Shown one piece after another: positions 63,170-64,000 of a stretch of 64,000 bases of DNA (its first letter is position 1; each line of letters opens with the position of its first letter). The translations under genes were made by a program, and so were the position numbers. Source of the DNA: Parerythrobacter aestuarii (GTDB taxonomy: Bacteria; Pseudomonadota; Alphaproteobacteria; Sphingomonadales; Sphingomonadaceae); assembly GCF_030140925.1 (NCBI RefSeq), contig NZ_JARBWD010000002.1:186001-250000 (forward strand), read 5' to 3'. The notes under the pieces were generated by a model. The model worked only from the letters and a program-made list of their open reading frames with translations. It was not told the DNA's origin and made no database searches.

Positions 63170-64000
63170 TGCCGTTGATGACGTTTGCAGAAGCAATCGA
63201 GGATTCCGAAAAGTACTCCAAGCGCCACCTGTTGCTCGGCAACGGCTTCAGCATCGCCTGTCGTGCTGACATCTTTCATTATGGTTCGCTCTTTGAACAG
63301 GCTGATTTCACCCAAGTTCCTGAAGTCGAAGCCGTCTTCGCCGCACTCGGCACCCAAGATTTTGAGCAAGCAATCCGCTCACTGGAAAATGCGGCCAGAA
63401 TTTTGCCGCCCTATGTTGCACATGGTGATGAAGCCATCGCCAAGATGCTCGAGCACGCCAATGCGCTGAAAGAGATTTTGGTCCAGACGATTGCCAGCAA
63501 TCATCCCAACGTTCCGCCGGACATCCCTGATGCCAAGTTTTGGGCTTGTCGTCGCTTCCTCTCGCATTTCCTCGCAGGGCCAAAAGCAGGGCAGGTCTTC
63601 ACGCTCAACTATGATCTGCTGCTTTACTGGACGCTGATGCATGATGACATGCCGTTCGGCGATCCGATCAACCTGGCCAAGAACGACGGCTTCGGCAATG
63701 ATGAGGACGATCCCGATGCGGACTACGTCGTCTGGCAGGGCGAAACCGGCGCCCATGATGCGCGTGTGCATTTCCTTCACGGTGCACTGCACCTCTTCGA
63801 TTCAGGGGCAGAGTTGAAGAAATACACTTGGGTTCGAACAAACGTCCCGCTTGTCGATCAGGCCCGTGCAGCCATTGCGGTGGTTGCGTACCCGCTCTTC
63901 GTCGCCGAGGGCACCAGCGCGAAGAAGAAAGCGAAAATCCGTCACAACGCCTACCTTTACCAAGGCTTCAAGCAGTTCACCGCCAATGTGAAGCAGGGCC
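63169..64000 (+). CDS. DUF4917-family protein, SIR2-like fold (C-terminus beyond window)
   Basis: 277 residues are visible. The N-terminus has a SIR2-like nucleotide motif (RHLLLGNGFSIACRADIFHY, GNGFS), and the later FTLNYDLLLYW and VHFLHGALHLF (HGALH) blocks are typical of DUF4917. Such proteins often accompany defence systems, and the NAD-binding fold suggests NAD or nucleic-acid metabolism; function is inferred only. Its ATG overlaps the hsdS stop by one base. The gene is truncated by the window edge. Confidence 0.82.
   Translation, partial: MPLMTFAEAIEDSEKYSKRHLLLGNGFSIACRADIFHYGSLFEQADFTQVPEVEAVFAALGTQDFEQAIRSLENAARILPPYVAHGDEAIAKMLEHANALKEILVQTIASNHPNVPPDIPDAKFWACRRFLSHFLAGPKAGQVFTLNYDLLLYWTLMHDDMPFGDPINLAKNDGFGNDEDDPDADYVVWQGETGAHDARVHFLHGALHLFDSGAELKKYTWVRTNVPLVDQARAAIAVVAYPLFVAEGTSAKKKAKIRHNAYLYQGFKQFTANVKQG

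Larger units (their letters stand above)
57302..64000 (+). mobile_element. Genomic island beside tRNA-Thr, left end (right end beyond window)
   Basis: Begins directly after tRNA-Thr with a tyrosine integrase reading away from the tRNA, followed by a type I restriction-modification locus with RhuM and DUF4917. The combination of tRNA end, integrase and defence cargo is the standard form of an integrated island. The right attachment site, a copy of the tRNA-Thr 3' end, must lie outside the window. GC looks lower in 58700-59400 than in the chromosome core. Confidence 0.82.

Overview
The window is a 64 kb, GC-rich, very densely coded stretch of an alphaproteobacterial chromosome, most likely from the Sphingomonadales (Erythrobacteraceae-like). 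The indicators are the PhyR-NepR-EcfG general stress locus, a SigF-NrsF bufferin cluster like that of Caulobacter, class I PHA synthase with an alanine/lysine-rich phasin, several membrane fatty acid desaturases, and tRNAs with encoded CCA. This taxonomic call is inference from gene content. No gene-free stretch exceeds about 260 bases.

Layout. 1-12 kb: aconitase (cut by the window edge), a DMT transporter, two L,D-transpeptidases of different families facing each other, an ispG-led five-gene run (ispG, a repeat protein, a thioredoxin-like protein, a histone-deacetylase-family amidohydrolase, an L,D-transpeptidase), a LytTR regulator, an acyltransferase and a DUF885 protein. 12-17 kb: a ZntB-like transporter and then the standout locus. 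This is a SigF/NrsF-controlled bufferin system in which two different copper-binding RiPP precursors (BufA1 and BufA2 types) are transcribed divergently from one intergenic region. That region carries two good matches to the SigF promoter (GTAAC-N-N16-CGAA), one per strand, with bufBC on one arm and doxX-sigF-nrsF on the other. 17-31 kb: SDR and GNAT genes, a CmpX-like channel, a secreted isoaspartyl peptidase, tandem desaturases, the widespread but uncharacterised DUF4129-DUF4350-MoxR-DUF58-SpoIIM-RDD cluster, prephenate dehydratase and an anchored cytochrome c. 31-39 kb: rlmE, ppx, tRNA-Gln, a PepSY-type membrane protein, a LOG-family protein, thiD, glmM, a dicarboxylate symporter and sodB.

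39-43.3 kb is the general stress response locus: ecfG-nepR, a CHASE/HWE histidine kinase and phyR. Its regulatory DNA is readable by eye. A near-palindromic GGAAC...GTTCC element gives an EcfG-type promoter on each strand, a second such promoter precedes phyR, and a third, weaker match sits in front of a probable small RNA with a C-rich loop and an intrinsic terminator. 43-57 kb: a GNAT-like protein, a third desaturase, lptF/lptG, clpS, a phasin with a histone-like arm, phaC, an AlaC-like aminotransferase, a small orphan operon (membrane-tethered LuxR-type HTH, two unknown proteins, RadC-like JAB protein), an enoyl-CoA hydratase-family protein and a thioesterase.

57.1 kb to the window end: tRNA-Cys and tRNA-Thr followed by a genomic island inserted next to tRNA-Thr. 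It has a P4-type tyrosine integrase with strong inverted repeats over its start, then a type I restriction-modification locus with an unusual order (half-size HsdS, HsdM, RhuM, full HsdS, DUF4917) that runs off the window. No hsdR, transposase, rRNA or CRISPR array is visible.
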